Assembly (NCBI GenBank): GCA_018241425.1
Contig: JAFEDU010000002.1
Coordinates: 992,001 to 1,056,000, forward strand
Source of the DNA: Pseudomonadota bacterium
GTDB lineage: Bacteria > Pseudomonadota > Gammaproteobacteria > Steroidobacterales > Steroidobacteraceae
DNA: 64,000 nt
Direction of reading: 5' to 3'
The notes beneath the pieces are model-generated. The model was not told the origin of the DNA, ran no database searches, and saw only the letters and a program-made list of their open reading frames with translations. A program made the position numbers and the translations under genes. How positions within the stretch are numbered: position 1 is the stretch's first letter; each line of letters opens with the position of its first letter. Positions 32,629-41,462 of the stretch are shown piece after piece.

Positions 32629-33657
32629 TCAGGCGCGCTTGCGGTCGCGCGACATGTTCAGGGCCAGGTCCTCGATCATGTCTTCCTGGCCGCCGACGGT
32701 CTTCATGCGGCCGAGCTCCACCAGGATGTCGGAGGAGGGCACGCCGTACTTGGCGCCCGCGCGCTTGGCAAACAGAAGGAACGAGGAATAGACCCCGGCG
32801 TACCCCAGGATGAGCGAGTCGCGGTCGATTCGGATCGGCTCGTCCATCATCGGCACCACCAGGTCCTCGGCGACGTCCATCAGCTTGAACACGTCCACGC
32901 CGGTCTCGATCCCCATGCGGGCACACACGGCGTTGAAGACCTCGAGCGGCGTGTTGCCGGCCCCGGCGCCGAGCCCGGCCGCCGAGCCGTCGATGCGCTT
33001 CGCGCCGGCCTCGACCGCCGCGAGCGAGTTGGCGATGCCCATCGCCATGTTGTGGTGCCCGTGGAAGCCGATCTCGGTCTCGGGCTTGAGGACTGCCTTC
33101 AGCGCGCCGATGCGCGCGGTCACGTCCGCCGGCAGCATGTAGCCGGCCGAGTCCGTGCAGTAGATGCAGTTGGCGCCGTAGCTTTCCATGAGCTTGCCCT
33201 GCTGGGCGAGCCCCTCCGGCTCGATCATGTGCGCCATCATGAGGAAGCCGACGGTATCCAGGCCGAGCTTGCGCGAGTTGCTGATGTGCTGCTCGGAGAC
33301 GTCCGCCTCGGTGCAGTGAGTGGCCACGCGCACCGTGCCGACCCCGCAGTCATGGGCGAGCTTCAGGTGCTCGACGGTGCCGATCCCGGGCAGGAGCAGC
33401 GCCGAGACCTTGGCGCGCTTGAGCTTCGGGATCACGGCGCGCAGGTATTCCTCGTCGGTGTGCGCGGGGAAGCCGTAGTTGACCGAGGCGCCGCCCAGGC
33501 CGTCGCCGTGGGTCACCTCGATGAGCGGCACGCCGGCGGCATCGAGGCCCGTGGCTACGTCCACCATCTGCTTGATCGAGATCTGGTGACGCTTCGGGTG
33601 CATGCCGTCGCGCAGGCACATGTCGTGCAGCGTGATCTTGCGGCCCTTGAGGTTCAT
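32629..33657 (-). CDS. hsaF: 4-hydroxy-2-oxovalerate aldolase (HsaF/DmpG/MhpE type)
   Basis: A 342-residue TIM-barrel aldolase of the DmpG/BphI family: [18 protein letters not shown] at the start (Arg16, Asp17 and His20 are the conserved active-site residues), metal-binding HGHHN, and the C-terminal communication domain. It splits 4-hydroxy-2-oxo acids into pyruvate and an aldehyde; in steroid degradation the aldehyde is propanal. It overlaps the acylating aldehyde dehydrogenase gene by ATGA; the two proteins form a channelling complex. The hsa name follows the neighbouring HsaA/HsaD/HsaE homologues; in an isolated context mhpE would be equally apt. Confidence 0.93.
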   Translation of the reverse strand: MNLKGRKITLHDMCLRDGMHPKRHQISIKQMVDVATGLDAAGVPLIEVTHGDGLGGASVNYGFPAHTDEEYLRAVIPKLKRAKVSALLLPGIGTVEHLKLAHDCGVGTVRVATHCTEADVSEQHISNSRKLGLDTVGFLMMAHMIEPEGLAQQGKLMESYGANCIYCTDSAGYMLPADVTARIGALKAVLKPETEIGFHGHHNMAMGIANSLAAVEAGAKRIDGSAAGLGAGAGNTPLEVFNAVCARMGIETGVDVFKLMDVAEDLVVPMMDEPIRIDRDSLILGYAGVYSSFLLFAKRAGAKYGVPSSDILVELGRMKTVGGQEDMIEDLALNMSRDRKRA

Positions 33658-34565
33658 GAGGCCCTCGCGGTGGCGTTGAAGGTGCCCGCGGACATCTCTT
33701 CGGCGATCAGTTCGCCGGTGCGCAGGGCGGCCGCGGTCATGATGTCGAGGTTGCCGGCGTAGCGGGGCAGGTAATCGCCGAGACCCGCCACCTCCAGGTA
33801 CGTCGAGACGCGCTTGCCGTCGAACACCGGGCCGTTCTTGAGCGTGTAGCCGGGCACGTACTTCTGCACCTCGGCGATCATGGCCTCTATGGAGGCGCGG
33901 ATGCGGGCCTGGTCCGGCTCGCCCTCGGTCAGGCAGTGCACGGTGTCGCGCATGATGAGCGGGGGCTCGGCGGGGTTCAGGATGATGATGGCTTTGCCGC
34001 GCTTGGCGCCCCCGACCTTCTCGATGCCGCTGGCGGTGGTGCGCGTGAACTCGTCGATGTTCTTGCGCGTGCCGGGGCCCGCAGAACGGCTGGAGACGGT
34101 GGCGACGATTTCCGCGTACGCCACCGGCTGAACCCGCGCGACCGCGGCGACGATCGGGATCGTGGCCTGGCCGCCGCAACTGACCATGTTCACGTTCATT
34201 TCGCGCTTGCCGACGTGCTCGGCCAGATTCACCGAGGGCACGCAGTACGGCCCGATGGCGGCCGGGGTGAGGTCGATCACGACCACGCCCTGGGCGGCAA
34301 GCTTGCGGGCATTCTCCGGGTGCACGTAGGCGCTGGTGGCGTCGAAGGCGATGCGGATGCCGTCACGCTTGAGGTGCGGCAGCAGCCCGTCGACGCCGCC
34401 GGCGGTGGTCGACAGCCCCTTCTCGCGGGCCTTGGCGAGCCCGTCGGAGTCCGGGTCGATCCCCACCATCCATTTCGGCTCGATCCAGCGGCTGCGCAGC
34501 GCCTTGTACATGAGGTCCGTGCCGATGTTGCCCGAACCGATGAGGGCGGCTTTGATCTTCTCCAT
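33654..34565 (-). CDS. hsaG: Acylating acetaldehyde/propanal dehydrogenase (HsaG/DmpF type)
   Basis: A 303-residue dehydrogenase of the DmpF/MhpF/BphJ family. The NAD loop is [15 protein letters not shown] (7-21), and the catalytic Cys130 is in [12 protein letters not shown]. It converts the aldehyde released by the aldolase to its acyl-CoA with NAD and CoA; for steroid-derived 4-hydroxy-2-oxohexanoate the product is propionyl-CoA. The ATG overlaps nothing upstream; 23 bases separate it from the hydroxylase gene. Together with HsaE and HsaF it completes the dienoate branch. Confidence 0.93.
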   Translation of the reverse strand: MEKIKAALIGSGNIGTDLMYKALRSRWIEPKWMVGIDPDSDGLAKAREKGLSTTAGGVDGLLPHLKRDGIRIAFDATSAYVHPENARKLAAQGVVVIDLTPAAIGPYCVPSVNLAEHVGKREMNVNMVSCGGQATIPIVAAVARVQPVAYAEIVATVSSRSAGPGTRKNIDEFTRTTASGIEKVGGAKRGKAIIILNPAEPPLIMRDTVHCLTEGEPDQARIRASIEAMIAEVQKYVPGYTLKNGPVFDGKRVSTYLEVAGLGDYLPRYAGNLDIMTAAALRTGELIAEEMSAGTFNATARAS

Positions 34566-34588
34566 GTTCCGGGGTACTCGGCTCGGCC

Positions 34589-35791
34589 TCAGACGAAGAA
34601 TTCCTGCACGTTCTCCCCGACGTAGAGTGCGCCCAGGGAGGTGCCGATGATGGCCGGATCGTTGGCGACGTGCGCGCGCGCGGCATTCATGTCGAGCCAG
34701 TAGCGCACGAGCGGGCTGTCCATGTAGATGGCCCGGCCGCCGAGCAGCGGCATCAGCTCATCGCACAGCGCGGCGCAGCGGCGCACCACCTGCGAGGACT
34801 CGAAGCGGTAGCGGATCCGGTCCGGCACCGGTATCTCCTTGCCGGCGCGCAGCGTGGCCATCATCTCGTCGAAGCTCTTCATGAGGACCGTCTTCATCTC
34901 GTAGATGGCCGACTGGGTGCGCGCGGCGGCGTTGAGTGCAAACGGGTCGAGCTTGCTCGACTTGCCGGTGTTGGTGGAGACGCGCTTGGCGGCGATGCCC
35001 GTGAAGGCGTTTAGGCCGCCCTGCAGCGCGCCGATGGCGGAGGTCGACACCGCACGCACGAACACCTGCGCCCACGGCAGCCGGAATATCGGGGCAGTGT
35101 TCTGTGCCTGTCCCGGGTTCTTGCACAGGAACCCGTCGACCGCCTTGTGGGTGCGGTGCTCGGGCACGAAGGCATTGTTGACTACGATGCCGTGGCTGCC
35201 CGTCGCCTGCAGGCCGAACACGTTCCAGTCGTGCACGATCTCGTAGTCGCTGCGGGGCAGGAGGAAGGTGCGCATCTCCGGCGGCCCGCCGGGTTCAAGC
35301 GGGGGGATCAGGGATCCCAGGAATACCCAGTCGCAGTGGTCACAGCCGCTGGAAAATCCCCAGCGCCCTGAAATGCGGAATCCACCCTCGACCCGCTCGA
35401 CCTTGCCGACCGGCTGGTAGGAGGAGGAGATCAGAGTGGCGTCGTTGCGGCTCCAGACGTCGGCCTGCGCCTTGGCATCGAACAGTCCGAGCTGGAAGGG
35501 GTGGACGCCCACCACACCGTAGACCCATGCGGTCGACATGCAACCCTCGGCGAGCGCCATCTGGATGTCGAAGAAAACCTGCGGGTCGTGCTCGTAGCCG
35601 CCGTAGCGCCGCGGCTGGAGCACGCGGAAGAAGCCCGCCTCCTGCATGTCGCGGATGGTCTCCTTGGGCAGGGCGCGCGCCGCGGTCGCCGCTTCCGAGC
35701 GCGACTTGAGCACCGGGATCATGGCCCGGGCACGCTCGAGGAGCGTTTCGCGCGAGGGAACGGCAGGGGTGAACTCTGCAGGGGTGGCCAT
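34589..35791 (-). CDS. hsaA: 3-HSA hydroxylase oxygenase component (HsaA/TesA2-like)
   Basis: A 400-residue flavin-dependent monooxygenase with an acyl-CoA-dehydrogenase-like fold. Close resemblance to HsaA of Mycobacterium is visible along the chain: [47 protein letters not shown], and HVANDPA near the C-terminus. HsaA hydroxylates the phenolic secosteroid 3-HSA to a catechol with reduced FMN from HsaB. The flavin reductase at 40926 is the probable partner. It is first in a minus-strand operon with hsaG and hsaF and divergent from hsaD. This gene is the strongest marker that the region degrades steroids rather than simple aromatics. Confidence 0.9.
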   Translation of the reverse strand: MATPAEFTPAVPSRETLLERARAMIPVLKSRSEAATAARALPKETIRDMQEAGFFRVLQPRRYGGYEHDPQVFFDIQMALAEGCMSTAWVYGVVGVHPFQLGLFDAKAQADVWSRNDATLISSSYQPVGKVERVEGGFRISGRWGFSSGCDHCDWVFLGSLIPPLEPGGPPEMRTFLLPRSDYEIVHDWNVFGLQATGSHGIVVNNAFVPEHRTHKAVDGFLCKNPGQAQNTAPIFRLPWAQVFVRAVSTSAIGALQGGLNAFTGIAAKRVSTNTGKSSKLDPFALNAAARTQSAIYEMKTVLMKSFDEMMATLRAGKEIPVPDRIRYRFESSQVVRRCAALCDELMPLLGGRAIYMDSPLVRYWLDMNAARAHVANDPAIIGTSLGALYVGENVQEFFV

Positions 35792-36011
35792 GGAACCTCC
35801 GGCACGGGAGATAAGTAAGTAGGATCAGAGCGGATTCTCGATCAGAATGAAATATACGCGCCGTGCCGGCACCGTACAATTGGATTCGTACTTTTATGCC
35901 TACCTAATTACGCATCCAGTGGTGTAAAATCGAGAAAATGACAATATTGCGGTGCTGACGGCCCAAAAGCACTGCGTATCACGCCATCCGACCGCCTCAA
36001 GGAGCCCGCGC
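35792..36011. promoter_or_regulatory. Divergent hsaA/hsaD promoter region
   Basis: The 220-base gap is clearly AT-richer than the genes around it. It holds the perfect 10-base palindrome GTGCCGGCAC (35863-35872) and AT-rich candidate -10 elements such as TAATTA (about 35905-35910) and TAAAAT (about 35924-35929). GTAAGTAGG (about 35815-35823) and CCTACCTAATTAC (about 35899-35911) are imperfect inverted repeats. A strong AAGGAG site lies 8 bases before the hsaD ATG. Binding sites are proposed, not shown. Confidence 0.4.
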
Positions 36012-36842
36012 ATGTCCCACCATCGCCCGCCGACCCCGCCCTACGGGCACATCGCCAAGCTCGCTCACGGCTACGAGATGCACTACCTCGAGGAGGGTCG
36101 GGGTGCCCCGGTGGTCTTCGTCCACGGCAGCGGGCCGGGCGTGAACGGCTACAGCAACTTCGCGCCCAACTACCGCGTGATCGCCGCCGCGGGCTACCGC
36201 TCGGTGGTGCCCGACATGATCGGATTCGGCTGGTCCTCCAAGCCGACCGGCATCGACTACACCCTGGAGCTGTTCGAATCGACGCTGCGTGAGTTCCTGG
36301 ACCAGAAGGAGATCCGCCGCTGCGTGCTGATCGGAAACTCGCTGGGCGGGGCGATCTCCATGAAGTTCGCGATCGATCACCCCGAGCGCGTCGAGAAGCT
36401 GGTGCTCATGGGCCCGGGGGGCATCGAATCGCGCGAAACCTACTTCAAGATGCCCGGCATCCAGAAGATGGTCTCGCAGTTCGTCGGCACCGGCTTTGAC
36501 AAGGCCGGGCTGCGCAAGATGCTCGAGCTTTTGTCCTACGACCCGAAGTTCGTCACCGACGAACTGCTGGAGGAGCGCTTCAACGTCCTGCAGACCCAGC
36601 CCAAGGACGTGCTGTCGCGCATGCTGATCACCGACCTGTCACCGGAGCTGTGGAAGATCAAGTGCCCGGTGCTGGGATTCTGGGGCGTCGAGGACCAGTT
36701 CTGCCCCTCGAGCGGCCACGAGAAGATCCTGAAGGCGGTCCCCGACAGCCGCTTCATCCTGTACGCGCGCGTGGGCCACTGGGCCATGATCGAGCGCGCC
36801 GAGGAGTTCAACCGCTATGTCCTCGAGTTCCTCAAGACCTGA
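36012..36842 (+). CDS. hsaD: Meta-cleavage product C-C hydrolase (HsaD/TesD-like)
   Basis: A 276-residue alpha/beta hydrolase of the BphD/HsaD group. The triad is Ser110 (LIGNSLGGA), Asp228 (GVEDQF) and His256 (VGHWAM), and the oxyanion region is VFVHGSGPGVNGYSNF. It hydrolyses the C-C bond of the ring-cleaved secosteroid (4,9-DSHA), giving HIP and a 2-hydroxydienoate. The ATG at 36012 is preferred over an upstream in-frame ATG because AAGGAG lies just before it and the length fits. The 3' end overlaps the hydratase gene by 26 bases. Confidence 0.92.
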   Translation: MSHHRPPTPPYGHIAKLAHGYEMHYLEEGRGAPVVFVHGSGPGVNGYSNFAPNYRVIAAAGYRSVVPDMIGFGWSSKPTGIDYTLELFESTLREFLDQKEIRRCVLIGNSLGGAISMKFAIDHPERVEKLVLMGPGGIESRETYFKMPGIQKMVSQFVGTGFDKAGLRKMLELLSYDPKFVTDELLEERFNVLQTQPKDVLSRMLITDLSPELWKIKCPVLGFWGVEDQFCPSSGHEKILKAVPDSRFILYARVGHWAMIERAEEFNRYVLEFLKT

Positions 36843-37638
36843 ACCCGGCGCCGCACGCCGCGCGCTGCACGAGGAACTCGCCGCGGAGCTCTACGATTGC
36901 CTGCTGCAGCGGCGCACGGTCGCGCCACTGCGCGAGCGCCATCCCGAGCTTGCCATCGACGATGCCTACGCGATCTCGCTGGGGATCCTGGCGCGGCGCG
37001 AGCGTGCCGGCGAGCGCGTCGTCGGCAAGAAGATCGGGGTCACGAGTGCCGCCGTACAGAACATGCTCGGCGTCCACCAGCCCGACTTCGGGTTCCTCAC
37101 CGACCGCATGCACATTCCCGAGGGCGGCAGCGTTCACATCGCGACGAGCCTGATCCAGCCGCGTGCCGAGGCCGAGATCGCGCTCATCCTGAGTCGCGAC
37201 CTGAAGGGGCCGGGCGTCACGCCGGCCGACGTGCTCGGTGCCACCGAGGCGATCGCGCCGTGCTTCGAGGTGGTCGACTCGCGCATCGCGGGCTGGAACA
37301 TCCGCATCGTCGACACCGTGGCCGACAATGCCTCCTGTGGTGTGTTCGTGCTCGGCGAGGCGCGGGTGGACCCGCGGCCCCTCGACCTCGCGGCCCTCAA
37401 GGTGCGCGTATGGAAGAACGAGCAGCCGCTCTCGGAGGGCCTGGGCTCGGCGGTGCAGGGATCGCCGCTCGCCTCCGTGGCGTGGCTCGCCAACACCCTG
37501 GGTGCCTATGGGGTGGAGCTCAAGGCGGGCGACATCATCCTGTCTGGTTCCCTCGTGCCGCTGGAGCCCGCCCGGCCCGGAGACCGGTTCCGGCTCGAGC
37601 TCGAAGGGATTGGTTCAGCCCACGTGTCCTTCACGTAG
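36817..37638 (+). CDS. hsaE: 2-hydroxypenta/hexa-2,4-dienoate hydratase (HsaE-like)
   Basis: A 273-residue member of the FAH/hydratase family (MhpD, DmpE, HsaE). Characteristic stretches are VGKKIGVTSAAVQNMLGV, the metal-site AEAEIALIL and CFEVVDSRI, and AGDIILSGSLVPLEPARPGD near the end. It adds water to the 2-hydroxydienoate from HsaD to form the 4-hydroxy-2-oxo acid used by HsaF. The start overlaps hsaD by 26 bases with GAGGAG upstream; no later ATG or GTG gives an intact N-terminus. At the 3' end the last 24 bases overlap the convergent ligase gene. Confidence 0.92.
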   Translation: MSSSSSRPEPGAARRALHEELAAELYDCLLQRRTVAPLRERHPELAIDDAYAISLGILARRERAGERVVGKKIGVTSAAVQNMLGVHQPDFGFLTDRMHIPEGGSVHIATSLIQPRAEAEIALILSRDLKGPGVTPADVLGATEAIAPCFEVVDSRIAGWNIRIVDTVADNASCGVFVLGEARVDPRPLDLAALKVRVWKNEQPLSEGLGSAVQGSPLASVAWLANTLGAYGVELKAGDIILSGSLVPLEPARPGDRFRLELEGIGSAHVSFT

Positions 37639-39201
37639 CGCGAATTTCTGCACCTTGCCGGCCGCGTTGGTCGGCAGTTGCGGCACGAATTCAACATGGC
37701 GTGGCACCTTGTAGTTGGCCATGCTTTCGCGCGCCCAGGCGATCAGCTCCGGCGCACCGAGGGTGCTTCCCGGGCGCACCACGACGAAGGCCTTGCACAC
37801 CTCGCCCTGACGCTCGTCCGGGACGCCGATCACGGCCACCTGGGCGATGGCCGGGTGCTCGGACAGGAGCTTCTCGATCTCGGCCGGGTAGCAGTTGAAG
37901 CCTCCGACGATGAAGACATCCTTCATGCGGTCGGTGATGCGCAGGTAGCCGCGCTCGTCGAGGATGCCGACGTCACCGGTGTGCAGCCAGCCATCGGGGT
38001 CGACCGCCTCGGCGGTGGCGCGCGGGTCATCGAAGTATCCGCGCATGACGTTGTAGCCGCGCACCTGAACTTCACCGGCGGATCCGGTGGGCACGGGGTT
38101 GCCGGCCGCATCTGCGCAGCGCACCTCGACTCCGGGGATCGCGCGTCCGCAGCGCGTCGCGACCGTCTCGTCGTCGGCATCGTGCGGGCAGATCGTGACC
38201 ACCCCGGTGGACTCGGTGAGCCCGTAGGCAGTCAACACGCTCCTGAAGTGCAGTTCATTGCGCATGCGCGTGATCAGCGAGGGTGGCACGCTGGCAGCCC
38301 CCGTGACCGCGAGCCGCAGCGAGGACAGGTCGCGCTGCGGCAGGCTCGCGTGCATGAGCAGGCTCTGGTAGAGCGTGGGCGGCCCGGGCAGCACCGTGAT
38401 GCGCTCGCGCTCGATGGTGTCGAGCGCACGCCCGGCGTCGAAGACCGCGAGCGGGTACAGCGTCGCGCCCTGCAGGAGCGCTGCCAGCCAGCCGGCCTTG
38501 TAGCCGAAGCTGTGGAAGAAGGGGTTCACGGCGAGGTAGCGGTCGCCTGCCTTGAGTCCCACGAACTCGCTCCAGGTGCGAAACACCTGGACATCCTGTT
38601 CGTGGGTGCTGAGCACACCCTTGGGCTCGCCGGTGGTCCCGGAGGTGAAGAGGATGTCCGCGGTGTCCTCGCCGGCGACGCGGCCGGCGGCGGCGCGCAC
38701 CTCGGACTCGGGCACGGCAGCGCCGGCGGCGAGGAACGCCTCGAAGGACTGCAGCGGGGCAAGCCCCTCGGGCTGGGGGCCGCTCGCCCCGAAGATCACC
38801 ACCCGCTCGAGCGCGGGCAGCGACTCGCTCGCCAGCAGTGCCGGGTAGCGGGTGCCCAGGAACTCATCCACCGCGAACAACAGGCGCGCACCGCTGCGGC
38901 GCAGGATGAACGCGGCCTCGCGCCCCTTGAGGCGCGTATTGAGCGGCACCAGGATCGCCCCCACCGACTGGGCACCCAGGGCGGCACTCACCCACTCGGA
39001 GCGGTTGGGGGCCCAGATCGCAACGCGGTCGCCGTGGCGGATGCCGGCGGCAAGGCAGGCGGCCGCGACGCGGGCCGCCTGCGCGGCGAGCGCGCCGAAG
39101 CTGAGCGTCTGGTGCTCCTCGACGATCGCGGGCGCAGCGCCGAACAGGCGCACCGCGCGCGCCAACACCTGTGGGATCGTCGGAGGGATATCGCCGTGCA
39201 T
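37615..39201 (-). CDS. fadD3: HIP-CoA ligase, FadD3-like acyl-CoA synthetase
   Basis: A 528-residue ANL ligase: P-loop ILFTSGTTGEPKGVL, AYGLTES, hinge TDRMKDVFIVGGFNCYPAE, and C-terminal Lys in NAAGKVQK. The stretches NPFFHSFGYKAGWLA and ITVLPGPPTLYQSLL closely match mycobacterial FadD3, which attaches CoA to the C/D-ring propanoate (HIP) left after steroid A/B-ring removal. This ties the cluster to steroid C/D-ring catabolism. The ATG at 39201 was chosen over an upstream TTG that would run into the divergent SDR gene. The coding 3' end overlaps hsaE by 24 bases. Confidence 0.88.
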   Translation of the reverse strand: MHGDIPPTIPQVLARAVRLFGAAPAIVEEHQTLSFGALAAQAARVAAACLAAGIRHGDRVAIWAPNRSEWVSAALGAQSVGAILVPLNTRLKGREAAFILRRSGARLLFAVDEFLGTRYPALLASESLPALERVVIFGASGPQPEGLAPLQSFEAFLAAGAAVPESEVRAAAGRVAGEDTADILFTSGTTGEPKGVLSTHEQDVQVFRTWSEFVGLKAGDRYLAVNPFFHSFGYKAGWLAALLQGATLYPLAVFDAGRALDTIERERITVLPGPPTLYQSLLMHASLPQRDLSSLRLAVTGAASVPPSLITRMRNELHFRSVLTAYGLTESTGVVTICPHDADDETVATRCGRAIPGVEVRCADAAGNPVPTGSAGEVQVRGYNVMRGYFDDPRATAEAVDPDGWLHTGDVGILDERGYLRITDRMKDVFIVGGFNCYPAEIEKLLSEHPAIAQVAVIGVPDERQGEVCKAFVVVRPGSTLGAPELIAWARESMANYKVPRHVEFVPQLPTNAAGKVQKFALREGHVG

Positions 39202-39239
39202 GCTTTGAAAATAGCAAACCAAACCGTACGATGCGACCC

Positions 39240-40025
39240 ATGCTGAAGCCAAGCGCCGAAATCCGCCTGCCCGGTTCCGTCGTACTGGTGACGGGCGGGT
39301 CGCGCGGCATCGGGGCCGGGATCGCGCGCGCCTTCCTGAGCGCCGGTTCCGAGGTGGTGGTGTGCGCGCGCAATGCCCCCGTCGAGCTGCCGGCTGCGGG
39401 CGGACGCAGCGCGCAGTTCATTGCCTGCGACGTGCGCAGTGCCGACTCCGTGGCTGCGCTCTACGCGCAGCTGAAGGAGCGCTGCGGGCGCCTCGATGTG
39501 CTCATCAACAATGCCGGCGGCGGTCCCCCGGGGCCCATGGCGGAAGTGCCCGCGCGCCTCATCGAGCGCATCATCCAGCTCAACCTGACCGCGCCGCTGC
39601 TGTGCGCGCAGGGTGCCTTCCCGCTGATGCAGGCGCAGCCGGAGGGTGGCTGCATCGTGAACATCGGCAGTGTCGCGGGCGAGCGTCCCTCGCCGGTGAC
39701 GGCGGCGTACGGGGCCGCCAAGGCGGGCCTGCTGCACGCGACGCAGAGCCTCGCCATGGAGTGGGGCCCGAAGGTGCGGGTCAACGGCATCATCACCGGG
39801 TTCGTCGCGACCGAGAACGCCGCCGAACACTACGGCGGCGAGGCCGGCATCGCGCGCATGGGGGCGATGTTTCCGCTCAAGCGGCTCGCCGAGCCCCAGG
39901 ATGTGGCGGATGCGTGCCTGTACCTGGCATCCCCGCTCGCCGCCTACGTGAGTGGCGCGCTGCTCGCCGTGCACGGCGGCGGGGAGTGGCCGCTGTTCCT
40001 CCACCTGGCCAAGAACGAGCGCTGA
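39240..40025 (+). CDS. Short-chain dehydrogenase/reductase (SDR)
   Basis: A 261-residue classical SDR with the cofactor loop TGGSRGIGAG (19-28), NNAGGG, Ser in NIGSVAG and YGAAK. CAR after the second strand suggests NADP(H). The start is ATG 39240 or, 9 bases earlier, in-frame ATG 39231. It is divergent from fadD3 with only 38 bases between the two starts, so the promoters must overlap, and it leads an SDR-SDR-flavin-reductase operon. In mycobacteria an SDR (IpdF) acts on hydroxy-HIP-CoA close to fadD3; a similar role here is a guess. Confidence 0.88.
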   Translation: MLKPSAEIRLPGSVVLVTGGSRGIGAGIARAFLSAGSEVVVCARNAPVELPAAGGRSAQFIACDVRSADSVAALYAQLKERCGRLDVLINNAGGGPPGPMAEVPARLIERIIQLNLTAPLLCAQGAFPLMQAQPEGGCIVNIGSVAGERPSPVTAAYGAAKAGLLHATQSLAMEWGPKVRVNGIITGFVATENAAEHYGGEAGIARMGAMFPLKRLAEPQDVADACLYLASPLAAYVSGALLAVHGGGEWPLFLHLAKNER

Positions 40026-40032
40026 GTCCTCC

Positions 40033-40917
40033 ATGGCCGGCAACCCACACCCGCCCAAGGTAGCCCTGGTCACGGGGGCGAGCCGCGGCGCCGGCAAGGG
40101 CATCGCACTGGCCCTGGGGGCCGCGGGCATGACCGTGTACGTGACCGGGCGCTCCCTGGAACACAGCCTCGGGCGGCTGAAGGACGTCGCGCTCCCCGGG
40201 ACGCTGCACGAGACGGCGGCCGAAGTAAGCCGCAGCGGCGGCCGGGGTATTGCGCTCGCCTGCGACCACGGCGATGACGCCCAGGTCCGGGCCGTCTTCG
40301 ACCACATCGAGCGCGAGGCCGGCGGCCTCGACATCCTCGTCAACAACGCCGCGAGCATCCACGACTCCCTCATCGATCCGGGCGGCTTCTGGGAGAAGCC
40401 GCTGGCACTCGCGGACATCCTGGATGTGGGCCTGCGCTCGGCCTACGTCGCGAGCTACTACGCCGCGCCCCTCATGGTGCGTGCCGGCCGCGGGCTCATC
40501 GCCTTCACGTCCTCGTTCGGGGCGAGCTGCTACATGCATGGCCCGGCCTACGGCGCACAGAAGGTGGGCCTCGACAAGTTCGCGGCCGACATGGCGGTGG
40601 ACCTCGCTGCCCACGACGTCGCCGCGGTCTCGCTGTGGCTCGGCCCCCAGCTCACCGAGCGCACCGAGGTGGCCGGCCGCGCGCGCCCGGAGCAGTACGA
40701 GGCGTTCCTCAAGCAGGCCGAGACGCCGCAGTTCAACGGCCGCGTCATCCATGCCCTGGCGTGCGATCCGCAGCTCATGGAGCTTTCCGGCCAGACTCTC
40801 ATTTCCGCGGAACTCGCCGTGCGCTACGGCATCACCGAGGCGGGTGGACGTGCGCCGCCCTCGTACCGGGAGATGCTCGGATCGCCGCGGATCCCGCACC
40901 CGGCCAAGGTCATGTAG
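40033..40917 (+). CDS. SDR of the DHRS1-like type
   Basis: A 294-residue SDR longer than the classical type. The cofactor loop is TGASRGAGKG (15-24) followed by VTGRSLEHSLGR, an insertion typical of DHRS1-like proteins; NNAAS and Tyr-Lys in YGAQK follow, as does the characteristic VSLWLGPQLTERT. Human DHRS1 reduces steroids and xenobiotic ketones, which suits the context. It lies 7 bases after the previous SDR and 8 bases before the flavin reductase gene, so the three are one operon. The substrate is not determined. Confidence 0.87.
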   Translation: MAGNPHPPKVALVTGASRGAGKGIALALGAAGMTVYVTGRSLEHSLGRLKDVALPGTLHETAAEVSRSGGRGIALACDHGDDAQVRAVFDHIEREAGGLDILVNNAASIHDSLIDPGGFWEKPLALADILDVGLRSAYVASYYAAPLMVRAGRGLIAFTSSFGASCYMHGPAYGAQKVGLDKFAADMAVDLAAHDVAAVSLWLGPQLTERTEVAGRARPEQYEAFLKQAETPQFNGRVIHALACDPQLMELSGQTLISAELAVRYGITEAGGRAPPSYREMLGSPRIPHPAKVM

Positions 40918-40925
40918 GAGGGCGC

Positions 40926-41462
40926 TTGAGCGGCAAGTTCAGTCAGCGCACGCTGCGCGATGCTTTCGGGGAGTTTGCCACCGGCGTCACGGTCGTCACG
41001 GCAGTGCGCCCCGACGGGGAGCCGGTCGGCATCACCGCGAACTCCTTCAGCTCCGTGTCGCTCGAGCCGCCACTGCTGCTGTGGTGCCTGGCCAGCGGCA
41101 GCAGCAGCGTACCGGCCTTCACCGAAGGTGCGCTGTTCGCGGTGCACGTCCTCTCGCATGACCAGCGCGACCTCGCGGTGCACTTCGCGCGCCGCGGGGC
41201 GGACAAGTTCGAGGTCGACCAGCACTGGCGCAGCAAGCCGCACCCGCCCCACATCGACGGCGCCCTGTGCCGCTTTGACTGCCGCGTCCACGCGCTGCAC
41301 CCGGGCGGTGATCACCTGATCGTGGTCGGAGAAGTCATGGGCATCGTGCGGCATCCCGGCAAGCCGCTCGCCTTCCACGGCGGCCACTTCGGCACCTACC
41401 GCGAGGACCGCGGCATCCCGAAGATCGACGTGTGGGCAGGGGCCAACGACGGCTGGTTCTAG
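40926..41462 (+). CDS. hsaB: Flavin reductase component (HsaB/TesA1-like)
   Basis: A 178-residue flavin reductase-like protein: LRDAFGEFATGVTVVTA at the start, GITANSFSSVSLEPPLLLW (the flavin-binding strand), and GDHLIVVGEV. Family members use NADH to reduce FMN or FAD for two-component monooxygenases. It begins at TTG 40926 with GGAGGG close upstream; no ATG fits. As the only flavin reductase in the window it is the probable partner of HsaA, although it lies 5 kb away. Its TAG stop shares a CTAG with the convergent OYE gene. Confidence 0.85.
   Translation: MSGKFSQRTLRDAFGEFATGVTVVTAVRPDGEPVGITANSFSSVSLEPPLLLWCLASGSSSVPAFTEGALFAVHVLSHDQRDLAVHFARRGADKFEVDQHWRSKPHPPHIDGALCRFDCRVHALHPGGDHLIVVGEVMGIVRHPGKPLAFHGGHFGTYREDRGIPKIDVWAGANDGWF

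Noticed and set aside
32629..33657. The HsaF-like aldolase as an HMG-CoA lyase for the Atu-like module
   Set aside because: Its sequence ([16 protein letters not shown], coupling to an acylating aldehyde dehydrogenase) is that of 4-hydroxy-2-oxovalerate aldolases, which are only distantly related to HMG-CoA lyase.
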